A stretch of 64,000 bases of DNA, from the NCBI RefSeq assembly GCF_003691585.1, contig NZ_CP033169.1:1860001-1924000 (forward strand), given 5' to 3'. The stretch comes from Biomaibacter acetigenes. GTDB lineage: Bacteria; Bacillota; Thermosediminibacteria; Thermosediminibacterales; Tepidanaerobacteraceae. Made by a program: the position numbers and the translations under genes. The notes below the pieces were generated by a model. The model was not told the origin of the DNA and searched no databases. It was given only the letters and a program-made list of their open reading frames with translations. Shown piece after piece: positions 48,255 through 58,061 of this stretch (positions are counted from its first letter, which is position 1; every line of letters begins with the position of its first letter).

Positions 48255-50726
48255 TTATACACCGAGTTTGTTCAACCTTATTTGCTCATTTCTGGTAAAA
48301 TTATTTACAGGTATATGACCTTTTATGGGCATTATTTTTTCATGGATGGCATCTATGATCCAGTCTGCCTGCGGATAGAAGAATTTTTCCAGTTCAAAAG
48401 CCGGGGTTATCCAGTTTTTGGCGCCAACCACCACAGGTGGAGCATCCAGGTAATCAAAAGCAAGTTCGGTGATATTGCGTGCAAAGTCGTTCAGAATTGA
48501 GCCACGCTCACATTCATCACTGGTAAGTACGATCTTGCCCGTCTTTTTCACCGATTCTATGACCTTTTCGTAGTTAAAGGGAACCACCGACCTCGCATCG
48601 ATTATTTCTGCGGAGATACCGTATTTTTGTTCCAGTATCTTTGCCGCTTCTACTGCCTGGTAAAGAGTAGGCCCTATGGTCAAAATGGTTACATCTTTAC
48701 CTTCTTTCTTAATGTCCGGTTCGCCGATGGGAATTTCATAATATCCCTCGGGCACGCCTTCCATGTGGAACAACTCTCCTATGTCGTAAATCTTCTGGCT
48801 CTCCATGAACACCACCGGGTCTGTTCCCATCAGTGCGGTGTTCATGATACCCTTTGCATCATACGGTGTTGCGGGATAAACCACTTTCAGGCCCGGAATA
48901 TGGGCACAGATGGATGTCCAGTCCTGGGAATGCTGTGCACCATACTTAGCGCCTACCGACATGCGCAGGACTACCGGCATTTTCAAAACACCTGCGCTCA
49001 TGGACTGCCACTTGGACAACTGGTTGAAAATTTCATCTCCGGCCCTTCCCATGAAGTCTGCATACATTAGTTCTACAACCACCCTGCCGCCACAAAGGGC
49101 GTAGCCTACAGCCGAACCCACTATGGCAGCTTCGGAAATCGGGGAGTTGAAAAATCTGTGATAGGGAAGCGATTCCGTAAGTCCTTTGTAAACACCGAAG
49201 GCACCGCCCCAATCCCTATTATCCTCACCATAGGCTATCAAAGTAGGATCCGTATAAAATTTATCAATTATAGACTCAAAAATTGCGTCTCTAAGCTGGT
49301 AAGTCTTTATCTTTGAAACGGGTTTGCCATCCTGGACTCCAACCCTGATTTTATTTTTAATCTGCTTTACCCTTGGATTTTCTTCTTTGGGAATCAAGAC
49401 ATCACATTCCCTGTCATCCATTTTTTCGATTCTTTGATTTGAGAACATTACATTGCCTATGAAATTTGGAATTTTTACAAGGTCTATTCTGGGGGATATA
49501 CTGTCATCAATGGCTAGCTTGAATATCTTCAAAATTAATTCCTTACTGTTTTGACGTATCTCGCTGATCTCATCCTGTGAGGCAATACCGGCATTCACCA
49601 ACTCATCTTTAAAAGTTTCTAAGGGGTCTACTGCCTTCCACGCATCAAGCTCTTCTTTGGTCCTGTATGTCTCGGCATCGGAAGGCGAGTGTCCCGTCAA
49701 CCTGTATGTCACCGTATCCAGCAAAACGGGCCCTTGATTTTCTTCTATTATCTTTTTCTTTCTCTTTATGGCATCTATCACTGCCAGGGGATTATATCCA
49801 TCAATTCTCTCGGCGTGCATCTGCTCGGGGTTGATACCGGCTCCAAGTCTTGCCAGCATCTTATATCCCATGGTTTCTCCGTTGGTCTGGCCGCCCATTC
49901 CGTACTGGTTGTTAAAGAAGTTGAATATGATGGGAAGGCCGCCCTTGTATCCTTCCTCCCACAGTGTCTTAAACTGGTCCATAGCCGCCATGTTCATAGC
50001 TTCCCATACAGGGCCGCAGCCAAGGGCGCCGTCGCCCACATTGGAGATGACTATACCTTTCTTTTTATTTACTTTCTTGTATAGAGCCGCTCCCATAGCT
50101 ATCGGAGCTGAACCTCCCACGATGGCATTGTTTGGATAGATTCCAAAGGGAGTAAAAAAGGCGTGCATGGAATTGCCCAAACCCCTGGCAAATCCGTTTT
50201 CCCGGCCGAATATCTCCGCCATGGCACCATAGATGAAAAAGTCAATGGCCAGTTCTTTTATGCTGTTTGTATCTTTCTGTTTCCCCTCAACGACCTTAAG
50301 TATGGCCCCTTCAAAGGTGTTCTTCATGATTTCAAGCAGTTCTTCATCACTCATTTTTTGAATACAGGACATGGCCTTGGCTATGATTTCCCCGTGGCTT
50401 CTGTGGGAACCGAAAATATAGTCGTCTTTATCGAGGAGATATGCCTGGCCTACCGCCGATGCCTCCTGTCCTATGGAAAGATGAGCAGGACCGGTGTATT
50501 TATAGGGTATGCCTTCATATTCATTGGTGGTCCTGACCGTATGAAGCATCATTTCGAATTCCCTTATGATGGCCATATCCCGGTAAATCCTTAAAAAATC
50601 CTCTTTTAAAAAATTAGCTTTTTCATCGTTTATACTTCTGTTATACTGATTTACCGGAATGTCTTTGAAAGTAATCCATCCGCTTTTTCTCATTTGCTTT
50701 GGATCGATGAAAAGAGTCTTGGACAT
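48255..50726 (-). CDS. fused 2-oxoacid dehydrogenase E1 alpha-beta
   Basis: 823 residues. The first ~420 are E1-alpha: GPAHLSIGQEASAVG, GSHRSHGEIIAKAM, and a thiamine-diphosphate site with GDGALGCGPVWEAMN and FNFFNN (about 232-275). After a linker, the E1-beta part starts near residue 480 (TYQLRDAIFESIIDKF) with IAYGEDNRDWGGAFG, PISEAAIVGSAVGYAL and the C-terminal transketolase-like domain. Normally two proteins, here one chain. It oxidatively decarboxylates a 2-oxoacid (pyruvate, or acetoin-type) and passes the acyl group to E2. The substrate cannot be told from sequence. Confidence 0.85.
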   Translation of the reverse strand: MSKTLFIDPKQMRKSGWITFKDIPVNQYNRSINDEKANFLKEDFLRIYRDMAIIREFEMMLHTVRTTNEYEGIPYKYTGPAHLSIGQEASAVGQAYLLDKDDYIFGSHRSHGEIIAKAMSCIQKMSDEELLEIMKNTFEGAILKVVEGKQKDTNSIKELAIDFFIYGAMAEIFGRENGFARGLGNSMHAFFTPFGIYPNNAIVGGSAPIAMGAALYKKVNKKKGIVISNVGDGALGCGPVWEAMNMAAMDQFKTLWEEGYKGGLPIIFNFFNNQYGMGGQTNGETMGYKMLARLGAGINPEQMHAERIDGYNPLAVIDAIKRKKKIIEENQGPVLLDTVTYRLTGHSPSDAETYRTKEELDAWKAVDPLETFKDELVNAGIASQDEISEIRQNSKELILKIFKLAIDDSISPRIDLVKIPNFIGNVMFSNQRIEKMDDRECDVLIPKEENPRVKQIKNKIRVGVQDGKPVSKIKTYQLRDAIFESIIDKFYTDPTLIAYGEDNRDWGGAFGVYKGLTESLPYHRFFNSPISEAAIVGSAVGYALCGGRVVVELMYADFMGRAGDEIFNQLSKWQSMSAGVLKMPVVLRMSVGAKYGAQHSQDWTSICAHIPGLKVVYPATPYDAKGIMNTALMGTDPVVFMESQKIYDIGELFHMEGVPEGYYEIPIGEPDIKKEGKDVTILTIGPTLYQAVEAAKILEQKYGISAEIIDARSVVPFNYEKVIESVKKTGKIVLTSDECERGSILNDFARNITELAFDYLDAPPVVVGAKNWITPAFELEKFFYPQADWIIDAIHEKIMPIKGHIPVNNFTRNEQIRLNKLGV

Positions 50727-50746
50727 TCTATTTTCCTCCCGTAAAG

Positions 50747-52110
50747 TTAAAATTTAAATATAGCTTCCCTAATAATTTCCGAAACCGTCGGGTGCGGGAA
50801 AACAAGTTGTTTGACATCTTTCACCCGCATCTCTGCTTCTACCATCAGTGCAGCGCCGTAAATGATCTCTGATGAGTAACTGCCGATCATATGGACGCCG
50901 ATGATTCTACCATACTTTTTATCTACCAGGACTTTGCATATGCCGTCGCCCTGTTCATTTTCCGCCATGTACCTGCCGCTAAACCGCATCGATACGATGG
51001 ATTTTTCAAAATTTATTCCCTGCTGCCGGGCTGACTCTTCTGTTTCACCCACCGAAGCCACTTCGGGATTGGTATATATGACCGAAGGAATACTGTTATA
51101 CCTAACCATATCCTTCTGACCTAGCATGTTGTTGACGCAAACTTCAGCCTCCCGATAAGCTGTGTGGGCCAGCATGGAAAAGCCATTTACATCACCTGCG
51201 GCGTAAACTTCAGGAATGTTGGTCTTGCCGGTTTCATCGGTTTTTATGCGGCCTCTTTCAATCTCAACGCCTATGTTTTCAAGGCCCAATCCCCGAATTA
51301 CGGGTTTTCTCCCTATGCTCATCAAATCTTTTCAGCTTCTATGGAATTCTTCCGGCCATTTGCTTCGTAGAAAACTGTATTATCTTTTATCTCCACAACC
51401 TTTGAGTTAAGGTTAAAGACAATACCTTTTTTCTCATAGTTTTTCATAAGAATTTGCGAGAGCTCCCTGTCGGTGTTTCCGGCAATGTGGTCCAGCATTT
51501 CTATGACCGTCACTTTACAACCTGCAGAATTAAAATAAGAAGCCATCTCAAGGCCTATGACCCCGCCGCCTATGATGACAAGGGATTCCGGTACCTTTTT
51601 TATGTCCAGGATTTCCCTGTTGGTCAGGATAATGCCCTTCTCCAGGCCTTCCTTTGTCCCGGGAATGGGCGGTATCAGGGGTTCAGAACCGGTGGCAATC
51701 AAAAGCCTTTTACCTACAAAGGTTTCTCCGCTGGCGCTTACTTCATATCCCTCTACGGCTTTGCCTTTTATTTCGCCGGCACCCTCAATAACGGTGACAT
51801 TGCAGCTTTTAAGCTGGGACCTGACGCCGGAAACCAGCATTTTTACCACCTTGTTTTTCCTGGCAATCACCATCTCATGGTTTAAATTAAGATTTTCGGC
51901 TGTAACTCCATACTTTTCGCCATGCTTTGCTCCGTCATATATCTTGGCGGAGTAGAGCATGGTTTTTGTGGGAATGCAGCCTTCATTCAGGCATACTCCG
52001 CCGAGAAATCTCTTCTCAATGAGGAGCGTCTTTAAGCCTGCCCGGGCGGCCCTTTCCGCCCCCAGATAACCGGCAGGCCCGCCGCCGATGACTATCAAAT
52101 CATAAACCAT
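50747..52110 (-). pseudogene. lpdA: dihydrolipoyl dehydrogenase (E3), frameshifted
   Basis: Two overlapping frames. The N-terminal part (51322-52110) has the FAD-binding GGGPAGYLGAERAA, the redox pair in GGVCLNEGCIP and the NAD site GGGVIGLEMAS. It ends EAEKI. The rest (50747-51325) begins MSIGRKPVIRGLGL and has AAGDV and the catalytic His of VFPHPTVSE. The expected join KI-LMSIGRKP needs one more T in the TTT run at about 51325. So either a sequencing error or a real inactivating frameshift. All catalytic residues are otherwise present. Confidence 0.85.
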
Positions 52111-52234
52111 GTTTTATCACCTGCTATCAATTAATATTTTACGTCTGTTCAGCATCTTGGTTGGTTCATGAATCACTAGAAAAATCATGGGCCTTCCTGT
52201 ATTGATGGTAAAACTTTTCTATTTATATAAAAAC

Positions 52235-53677
52235 TTATCTAGCCAGCAGAAGGCTGAAGTTTTCCAGGTTTGTCTTGAGGTCTTTCAAGAACCTCGCTGC
52301 TGGAGCTCCGTCTACTGCCCTGTGGTCAAAGGTCAGGGAAAGGCCCATGGCCGGGTAATATTCATACTGGCCGTTAACCAGCCTTGGCTTGTAAGTTATA
52401 GAGCAGACTCCAAGAATGCCGGTCTGAGGCGGATTCAGAATGGGTGTGAAATGTTCCACATCCAGTGGCCCCAGGTTAGTCACAGTAAAGGTGCCTCCCT
52501 TCAGGTAATCAGGATTGATGGAACCTTTTCTGCACTGTTCGGCCAGTTCTTTCACCTCTCTGGAAATTTCATTCAGAGATTTCAGGTTTGCATTGAATAT
52601 GGTGGGTACCATCAAGCCCCTTTCAGTGTCAATAGCCACGCCAAGATGCACATTTTCAAATACCATCATGGTTTCACCTACAAGGTGTGCATTCAGGTCC
52701 GGGTGGTTTAAAAGGGTCCTGGATACGGCATAGAGCACCATATCATTTAAGGTTATATTTTCCAGCCCGTATTTCTCCCCGGCTGCCTTGATTTTTTCCC
52801 TGTAAGCCAGTATTTCGGTGGCGTCAAAGGTAGCATGATGGGTCAGTTGTGCCGTGGTGGAAAGGGAATTCATCATATTTCTGGCGATGACTTTTCTTAT
52901 ATTCGTAAATTTCACTTCTTTATACTGCAACGCCTGTTGAGGCCCTTCAATAACCGATTTTTGTACGGTTTCCTGCTTCTCCAACCCTTTGGCTGCCATT
53001 GAAGCTTCCTTCTCCACCTTCTGTTCTTCGGAATTCTTCTGAAGATCTCCGGTGGTGATCCTGCCCCCAACGCCCGTGCCTTCTGACACCTGCAGGTCCA
53101 GGCCCGATTTTAGATACTCTTCTTTTGCAGCCGGGGTAAATACCGGGCCTTTTTCTATTAATGCAAGTATGTCCCTTTCAATGATCCTGCCCTCCGGACC
53201 CGTAGGGCTTGTGAACCTAAAGTCCACTCCCGCTCTTTCGGCTAGATTCCTGGCCCGGGGGGAAATTTTTATGATGCCATTTTCCTCCGCTTCAGCCAAA
53301 TCAGGATAGGCCTTTTCAACCGTCTCTTTCGACGATACCTCTGGTTTTATACTTTCTGCTTCCGGAATTTGCAGCTTTTGAGTTGCCGCCTGACTTTCCG
53401 GTTTCCCCTGGCCGGTAGTAATGCTGCTGATGTCCTCTCCTTCACTGCCAATTACACCGACATCCGTTAGTACCGGAACTTCATCTCCCTCATTAAAAAA
53501 TACATCCAGCAGTGTACCATCGGCCTCGGCTTCCACATCAAAGGTGGACTTATCGGTCTCGATGGTAAACAACACTTCTCCTGCTTTTACCTGTTCTCCT
53601 TTTTTCTTGTACCATTTTGCAATGATGGCACTCTCGTCCGATAACCCTATTTTTGGCATTTTAACAAGTGTAGCCAT
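52235..53677 (-). CDS. 2-oxoacid dehydrogenase E2 (dihydrolipoyl acyltransferase)
   Basis: 480 residues. Lipoyl domain residues 1-78 with the lipoylated Lys43 in ETDKSTFD. A Ser/Gln/Pro linker leads to a peripheral-subunit-binding domain (ISPRARNLAERAGVDF, about 138-178) and a second, similar one (AAKEEYLKSGLDLQV...GVGGRITTGDL, about 181-215). Catalytic domain from about 250, ending with LSLTFDHRAVDGAPAARFL, the HRAVDG active site. First gene of the operon. Tandem binding domains are less usual and may hold E1 and E3 separately. Confidence 0.9.
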   Translation of the reverse strand: MATLVKMPKIGLSDESAIIAKWYKKKGEQVKAGEVLFTIETDKSTFDVEAEADGTLLDVFFNEGDEVPVLTDVGVIGSEGEDISSITTGQGKPESQAATQKLQIPEAESIKPEVSSKETVEKAYPDLAEAEENGIIKISPRARNLAERAGVDFRFTSPTGPEGRIIERDILALIEKGPVFTPAAKEEYLKSGLDLQVSEGTGVGGRITTGDLQKNSEEQKVEKEASMAAKGLEKQETVQKSVIEGPQQALQYKEVKFTNIRKVIARNMMNSLSTTAQLTHHATFDATEILAYREKIKAAGEKYGLENITLNDMVLYAVSRTLLNHPDLNAHLVGETMMVFENVHLGVAIDTERGLMVPTIFNANLKSLNEISREVKELAEQCRKGSINPDYLKGGTFTVTNLGPLDVEHFTPILNPPQTGILGVCSITYKPRLVNGQYEYYPAMGLSLTFDHRAVDGAPAARFLKDLKTNLENFSLLLAR

Positions 53678-53904
53678 ATTTACCTTCCTCCATTAAAATA
53701 ATCAATGTCGAATGAAATTTTGTTCATACATAAGATTTTGTTCAGTATATTATATTCTACATAAAAACTAATTTTCCTTCTTTTTTGATAAAAAAATCCC
53801 AGGCTAAATTATCTCCTTTCATTTTATCCCATATCCTTTAGCAAAAATTACTGCTCGGCCTCATTAGCTTCTTGTTGGGATATGCGGAAATTATTTATAT
53901 TTTA

Positions 53905-53935
53905 AAAATTAAAAGAGGCTCAAAAGCCTCTTTTC
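53905..53935 (-). terminator. terminator after the SASP gene
   Basis: AAAGAGGCT and AGCCTCTTT form a 9-bp stem with a 4-base loop, T-rich on both sides, 25 bp after the SASP stop. Confidence 0.85.
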
Positions 53936-53958
53936 TTTGGAATTAATATAAGGTTCAA

Positions 53959-54204
53959 CTATTTTTTTCCGGTACTTTTATCTTTTTTTATCTTGCCGTC
54001 TTTTTTATCCATCTCTTCTTCTGCCAGGTTTATCATCTTTCTGATCATGTTGCCGCCTATTTTGCCGACTTCCCGGGTTGTCATGTTTTCCCACCCACGC
54101 TTTTCGATGTCGTCGTCCAGATGAAGTTCTTCAGCCACTTCTTCTTTCAAGCTGTCGAGTTCATCTTCAGCTTTAGGATTGACAGGTCTGTTTTTCCGTG
54201 GCAT
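53959..54204 (-). CDS. alpha/beta-type small acid-soluble spore protein
   Basis: 81 residues. The core RGWENMTTREVGKIGGNMIRKMI is the DNA-binding alpha/beta SASP motif; it covers spore DNA and protects it. The N- and C-termini are Lys-rich (KKDGKIKKDKSTGKK). Shows the host is an endospore former. Monocistronic with a strong terminator. Confidence 0.85.
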   Translation of the reverse strand: MPRKNRPVNPKAEDELDSLKEEVAEELHLDDDIEKRGWENMTTREVGKIGGNMIRKMINLAEEEMDKKDGKIKKDKSTGKK

Positions 54205-54293
54205 AAGGATAACCTCCTGAAAAATTTTTTCTATTATATGCAGAAAAGTATAACTGTATTCAATAATTTACCGCGGTAACAAACAACCGATTT

Positions 54294-55046
54294 TCATTTT
54301 CTCCGCCTTTTCAATTCTTCCATGATTTCCTGAATGGATATGCCGTCATAGCGTAGGGCTATTAGTAAGTGGAAAATCAAGTCAGCGGCCTCATAAATGG
54401 TATCGCTTTTTTCACCGCTCATGGATGCTATGATGACTTCGGAGGCTTCCTCACCCACTTTTTTTAATATCCTTTCTCTGCCACCTTTATAGAGCTTTGC
54501 CACATAGGAATCTTCTGGAAGTTCATTGAATCTGGAATCTATTATATCTATTAGATCTTCAAGGATTTCCAATTCACTATTGTGGCCTTTTTTCCGGACC
54601 GAGTCATTTTCCGGATTGTTTTCTTCTCTATTTTTCTTATCTCCAAAATCTTCAACCTTTTGAATACCCTTATCCTCTGTTACTGTTATCAAACTCCTGT
54701 AAAAGCATGATTTGTTTCCGGTATGGCATGCCGGACCTTTTGGATTTACTTTTAAAAGTAATGTATCACCATCGCAATCGTAAAGGATTTCTTTCACTTT
54801 CTGGAAATTACCGCTAGTTTCACCCTTTTGCCATAGGGTTCTGCGCTTTCTGCTGTAAAACCATGCATTTTTCGTCTCCAGAGTTTTTTGCAGAGCTTCT
54901 TTATTCATATATGCCACCATCAAAACTTCCCCGGTGTTTTTATCTTGAACCACTGCGGGTATGAGGCCTTTTTCATCAAAATGTATTTCAAGATTATCTC
55001 CTTTGCTGCCAACGGATATTTCCTTATTGAGGTTAGTTTCGCTCAT
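54294..55046 (-). CDS. hisIE: bifunctional PRA-CH / PRA-PH
   Basis: 250 residues. HisI domain (residues ~20-125): [41 protein letters not shown], and the zinc/metal residues in [11 protein letters not shown] and C-x6-C. HisE domain (about 155-250): [38 protein letters not shown]. Steps 2 and 3 of histidine synthesis. Last gene of the operon; overlaps hisF by 4 bp. Confidence 0.95.
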   Translation of the reverse strand: MSETNLNKEISVGSKGDNLEIHFDEKGLIPAVVQDKNTGEVLMVAYMNKEALQKTLETKNAWFYSRKRRTLWQKGETSGNFQKVKEILYDCDGDTLLLKVNPKGPACHTGNKSCFYRSLITVTEDKGIQKVEDFGDKKNREENNPENDSVRKKGHNSELEILEDLIDIIDSRFNELPEDSYVAKLYKGGRERILKKVGEEASEVIIASMSGEKSDTIYEAADLIFHLLIALRYDGISIQEIMEELKRRRK

Positions 55047-55798
55047 AATCTTATTTCAATCCCTTCTCGCCGCAGATATTGTTTCACCTGACGGATGCTG
55101 TAAGTGCCGTAATGAAATACTGATGCCGCCAGGGCCGCATCAGCCCTGCCTTCCTGAAATATTTCTTTAAAATGCTCCATTTTGCCTGCACCGCCTGACG
55201 CTATCACCGGTACATTCACCCTTTCAGCAACTGCCCTGGTGAGCTCCACATCATAGCCGTCCTTGGTGCCGTCGGCATCCATGCTGGTCAGGAGAATTTC
55301 GCCTGCTCCCAGTTTCACTGCCCTATCTATCCATTCCAGTGCGTCAATTCCCGTGGCAGTGCGCCCTCCGTGGATATATACTTCCCAGCCTTTTTCCTTC
55401 CTTTTGGCGTCGCAAGCCAGCACAATGCACTGGCTGCCGAAACGTCTTGCCCCTTCATAGATCAAATCGGGATTCTGGACGGCAGCAGTGTTAAGGGATA
55501 CTTTGTCGGCTCCGGCCATGAGCAAATTTCTGATATCTTCAATGCTCGAGATGCCGCCGCCCACTGTGAGAGGAATGAATACTTCCCGGGCAGCCCTTCT
55601 AACCATTTCCACCGTGGTCTTGCGCCCTTCGGCCGATGCGGTTATATCCAGAAAAACCACCTCATCGGCACCTTCCCTGTCGTAAAAGGCCGCCAGTTCG
55701 ACCGGGTCTCCCGCATCCTGCAGGTTTATGAAGTTTGTACCCTTTACTACCCGTCCAGCCTTGACATCAAGGCATGGGATGATTCTCTTTTTGAGCAT
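55043..55798 (-). CDS. hisF: imidazole glycerol phosphate synthase cyclase subunit
   Basis: 251 residues, TIM barrel. [20 protein letters not shown] with catalytic Asp11, [42 protein letters not shown] with catalytic Asp, PVIASGGAG. It closes the imidazole ring using ammonia from HisH. Confidence 0.97.
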   Translation of the reverse strand: MLKKRIIPCLDVKAGRVVKGTNFINLQDAGDPVELAAFYDREGADEVVFLDITASAEGRKTTVEMVRRAAREVFIPLTVGGGISSIEDIRNLLMAGADKVSLNTAAVQNPDLIYEGARRFGSQCIVLACDAKRKEKGWEVYIHGGRTATGIDALEWIDRAVKLGAGEILLTSMDADGTKDGYDVELTRAVAERVNVPVIASGGAGKMEHFKEIFQEGRADAALAASVFHYGTYSIRQVKQYLRREGIEIRL

Positions 55799-56021
55799 GA
55801 TATTAAACCTCGCATTTTAAAAGTATTTTCAATGACTTTTATACTGTTCAGCATCCTTCACCGGCGTGCTATTTCCACCACTTGTGAGTTTACGTCAATC
55901 TCGCGGTGACCTTGCGCAAGTAGCACAAGATATGAAGTTTGATTAAATTAGATATCCGCTTCCAATATTGTAGTAATATTGTTAAGCCGGCACGTATATA
56001 TTAGTAAATAGCGTAGAAAGC
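55799..56021. other. 223-bp gap inside the his operon
   Basis: The other his genes overlap or lie close together, but hisA and hisF are separated by this AT-rich gap. It contains a hairpin CAATATT/AATATTG (about 55964-55982) and GTGCTA/TAGCAC arms around 55865-55930. A short minus-strand frame (LAQGHREIDVNSQVVEIARR) is open but too short to trust. I could not identify an element. Confidence 0.4.
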
Positions 56022-56744
56022 TTAAAACTTCTGAATTAACTCTCCCAAACACAATGCACCGCTATATAGAGCTTTTCCGATAATGGCTCCCTCAAGGCCC
56101 TGACTTTCATAGCGGGACAATTGCTCCAAATCTTCCACAGATGATATGCCGCCTGATGCAATAACGGAAAAACCTCCGAAGTCAAGTATCTTCTCAATAC
56201 CTTCAGTATCCGGCCCCGACATCATGCCGTCTTTAGAGATGTCCGTATATATTACTCTTTTTATCCCCAATTCCCGAAGCTTTTTTAAAACTTGTTCAAG
56301 AGTCACTTCAGATGTAGCGGTCCACCCCTTAACGGCTACCATGTCATTTTTTACATCTACTCCCACAGCTATCTTTTCTTTCCCAAAAAAATCTACCGCC
56401 TGTTTTACCGTGTCTTGAAATTCTATCGCCGCCGAACCTAATATGAGCCGATCGATTCCTGTATCAAAATATTTTTTTATGGTATCTAGATTTCTTATAC
56501 CTCCGCCTACCTGGATTTTTAGCTTTACATTTTCCCTGATAAGTTTTATTACTTCAAAATTTTGAGGGCTGCCCGACTTTGCCCCATCAAGGTCCACCAC
56601 GTGTATCCATGAAGCTCCTTGATCTTCCCACCTTTTTGCCACTTCCACCGGGTCCTCTGAAAACACGGTCTCCTTCGAAAAGTCCCCCTGTATGAGTCTT
56701 ACGCAGCGACCGCTCCTTAAGTCTATTGCAGGATATATGATCAT
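56022..56744 (-). CDS. hisA: ProFAR isomerase
   Basis: 240 residues. IIYPAIDLRSGRCVRLIQGD with catalytic Asp8, WIHVVDLDGAKSG, QVGGGIR, LILGSAA, IYTDISKDGMMSGPD with the second catalytic Asp, VIASGGISS. Fourth step, TIM barrel. Overlaps hisH by 4 bp. Confidence 0.97.
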   Translation of the reverse strand: MIIYPAIDLRSGRCVRLIQGDFSKETVFSEDPVEVAKRWEDQGASWIHVVDLDGAKSGSPQNFEVIKLIRENVKLKIQVGGGIRNLDTIKKYFDTGIDRLILGSAAIEFQDTVKQAVDFFGKEKIAVGVDVKNDMVAVKGWTATSEVTLEQVLKKLRELGIKRVIYTDISKDGMMSGPDTEGIEKILDFGGFSVIASGGISSVEDLEQLSRYESQGLEGAIIGKALYSGALCLGELIQKF

Positions 56745-57352
56745 CCGGCCATCTCCCCAAAATTCTTTAGAATCTCAAGCCCAAACCGGCTGCTTTTTTC
56801 TGGATGAAACTGCACCCCGAAAACGTTGTCTTTTTCGACACATGAAGTAAAAACGTTGTCATAATCGGTGGTCCCGATGGTGGCATCCTCCTTGGGGTCG
56901 CAGTAATAGGAGTGGACAAAATAAAAGTCGGTGTTGTCGGGTATGTTTGCAAGAAGACGGGAATCCCCGGTTTTTTTCACACTGTTCCAGCCCATATGAG
57001 GGACTTTTAGGTTTTTTTGTTTCGGCTCAAATCTTCTGACAGAACCTTTTATAAGGCCCAGGCCTTCATGGTGCCCACCTTCGAAACTTTCTTCAAATAA
57101 AAGCTGCATGCCAAGGCATATGCCCAAAAAAGGCATCCCGGACTTTACAACATCATTAATAACTTCGATCCAGCCCAGAGATTTAAGGCTGTCAATGGCG
57201 TCTTCAAAAGCCCCTACTCCCGGCAGGACCATCGCATTTATGTCCTTTAAGTCCTGCAGATTTTTGAGCAGTTTTGCCTTAAAGCCCAATTTTTCAAAAG
57301 CCTTTTGCACACTCATCAAATTTCCCATGCCGTAATCGATGATGCCTATCAA
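56741..57352 (-). CDS. hisH: imidazole glycerol phosphate synthase glutaminase subunit
   Basis: 203 residues from a TTG start (IGIIDYGMGNLMSVQKA) that has AAAGGAGG eight bases upstream. Class I glutaminase: nucleophile Cys in PFLGICLGMQLLFE, His-Glu dyad in GVQFHPEKSS. It supplies ammonia to HisF. Confidence 0.95.
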   Translation of the reverse strand: MIGIIDYGMGNLMSVQKAFEKLGFKAKLLKNLQDLKDINAMVLPGVGAFEDAIDSLKSLGWIEVINDVVKSGMPFLGICLGMQLLFEESFEGGHHEGLGLIKGSVRRFEPKQKNLKVPHMGWNSVKKTGDSRLLANIPDNTDFYFVHSYYCDPKEDATIGTTDYDNVFTSCVEKDNVFGVQFHPEKSSRFGLEILKNFGEMAG

Positions 57353-57420
57353 GAATGCATCCTCCTTTAATGTCCGGACTGAAAAATACATTATTGCCAT
57401 CTTTCAAAAGCATTTTAACC

Positions 57421-58017
57421 CTATAAAATTCCCTTTGTTGAAGGTATGCCTTTTTCCCGCTCATCAAAACTTACCGCTTCCCGCAGTGATCTGGCAAAAG
57501 ATTTAAAAATGCTTTCTATCATATGGTGGGTATTCCAGCCCCGGATGACCTCTATGTGCAGCGTTATTTTTGCGCTGTTTACAAAAGCCTTGAAAAATTC
57601 CTCCACCAGTTCTACATCAAACTCTCCTACCTTATCTTTCAAAAAATCTGCCATAAAAAATATATAAGGCCTTCCGCTGATGTCTACCGCCGAAAAACCC
57701 AGGGATTCATCCATGGGCACATAAAAGCTTCCGTAGCGGCGGATTGACTCCTTTCCTTCCAGGGCTTTCAGAAAAGCTTCTCCAAGAACTATACCGGTAT
57801 CCTCTACCAGATGGTGGAAATCCACCTCACAGTCTCCGGCGGCCCTTACTTCCAGATCAAAAAGGGAATGGCGGGAAAATAGGGTCAACATATGGTTGAA
57901 AAAACCTGCGGGAGTTTGAATTAAACTTTGGCCTGTACCGTCTAAATTCAATCTTACCCTTATATCGGTTTCTGCCGTCTTTCTTGAGATTTCAGCGCTT
58001 CTTTCCATGAATTTCAC
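57421..58017 (-). CDS. hisB: imidazoleglycerol-phosphate dehydratase
   Basis: 198 residues. Manganese-binding motifs: FFNHMLTLFSRHSLFD and DFHHLVEDTGIVLGEA, and later GWNTHHMIESIFKSFA. Monofunctional dehydratase without the phosphatase part, as usual in Firmicutes. Confidence 0.96.
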   Translation of the reverse strand: MKFMERSAEISRKTAETDIRVRLNLDGTGQSLIQTPAGFFNHMLTLFSRHSLFDLEVRAAGDCEVDFHHLVEDTGIVLGEAFLKALEGKESIRRYGSFYVPMDESLGFSAVDISGRPYIFFMADFLKDKVGEFDVELVEEFFKAFVNSAKITLHIEVIRGWNTHHMIESIFKSFARSLREAVSFDEREKGIPSTKGIL

Positions 58018-58061
58018 TTCTTTCAGTAAATATCTCTATAAATAAATAAAATAGGAGTAAC

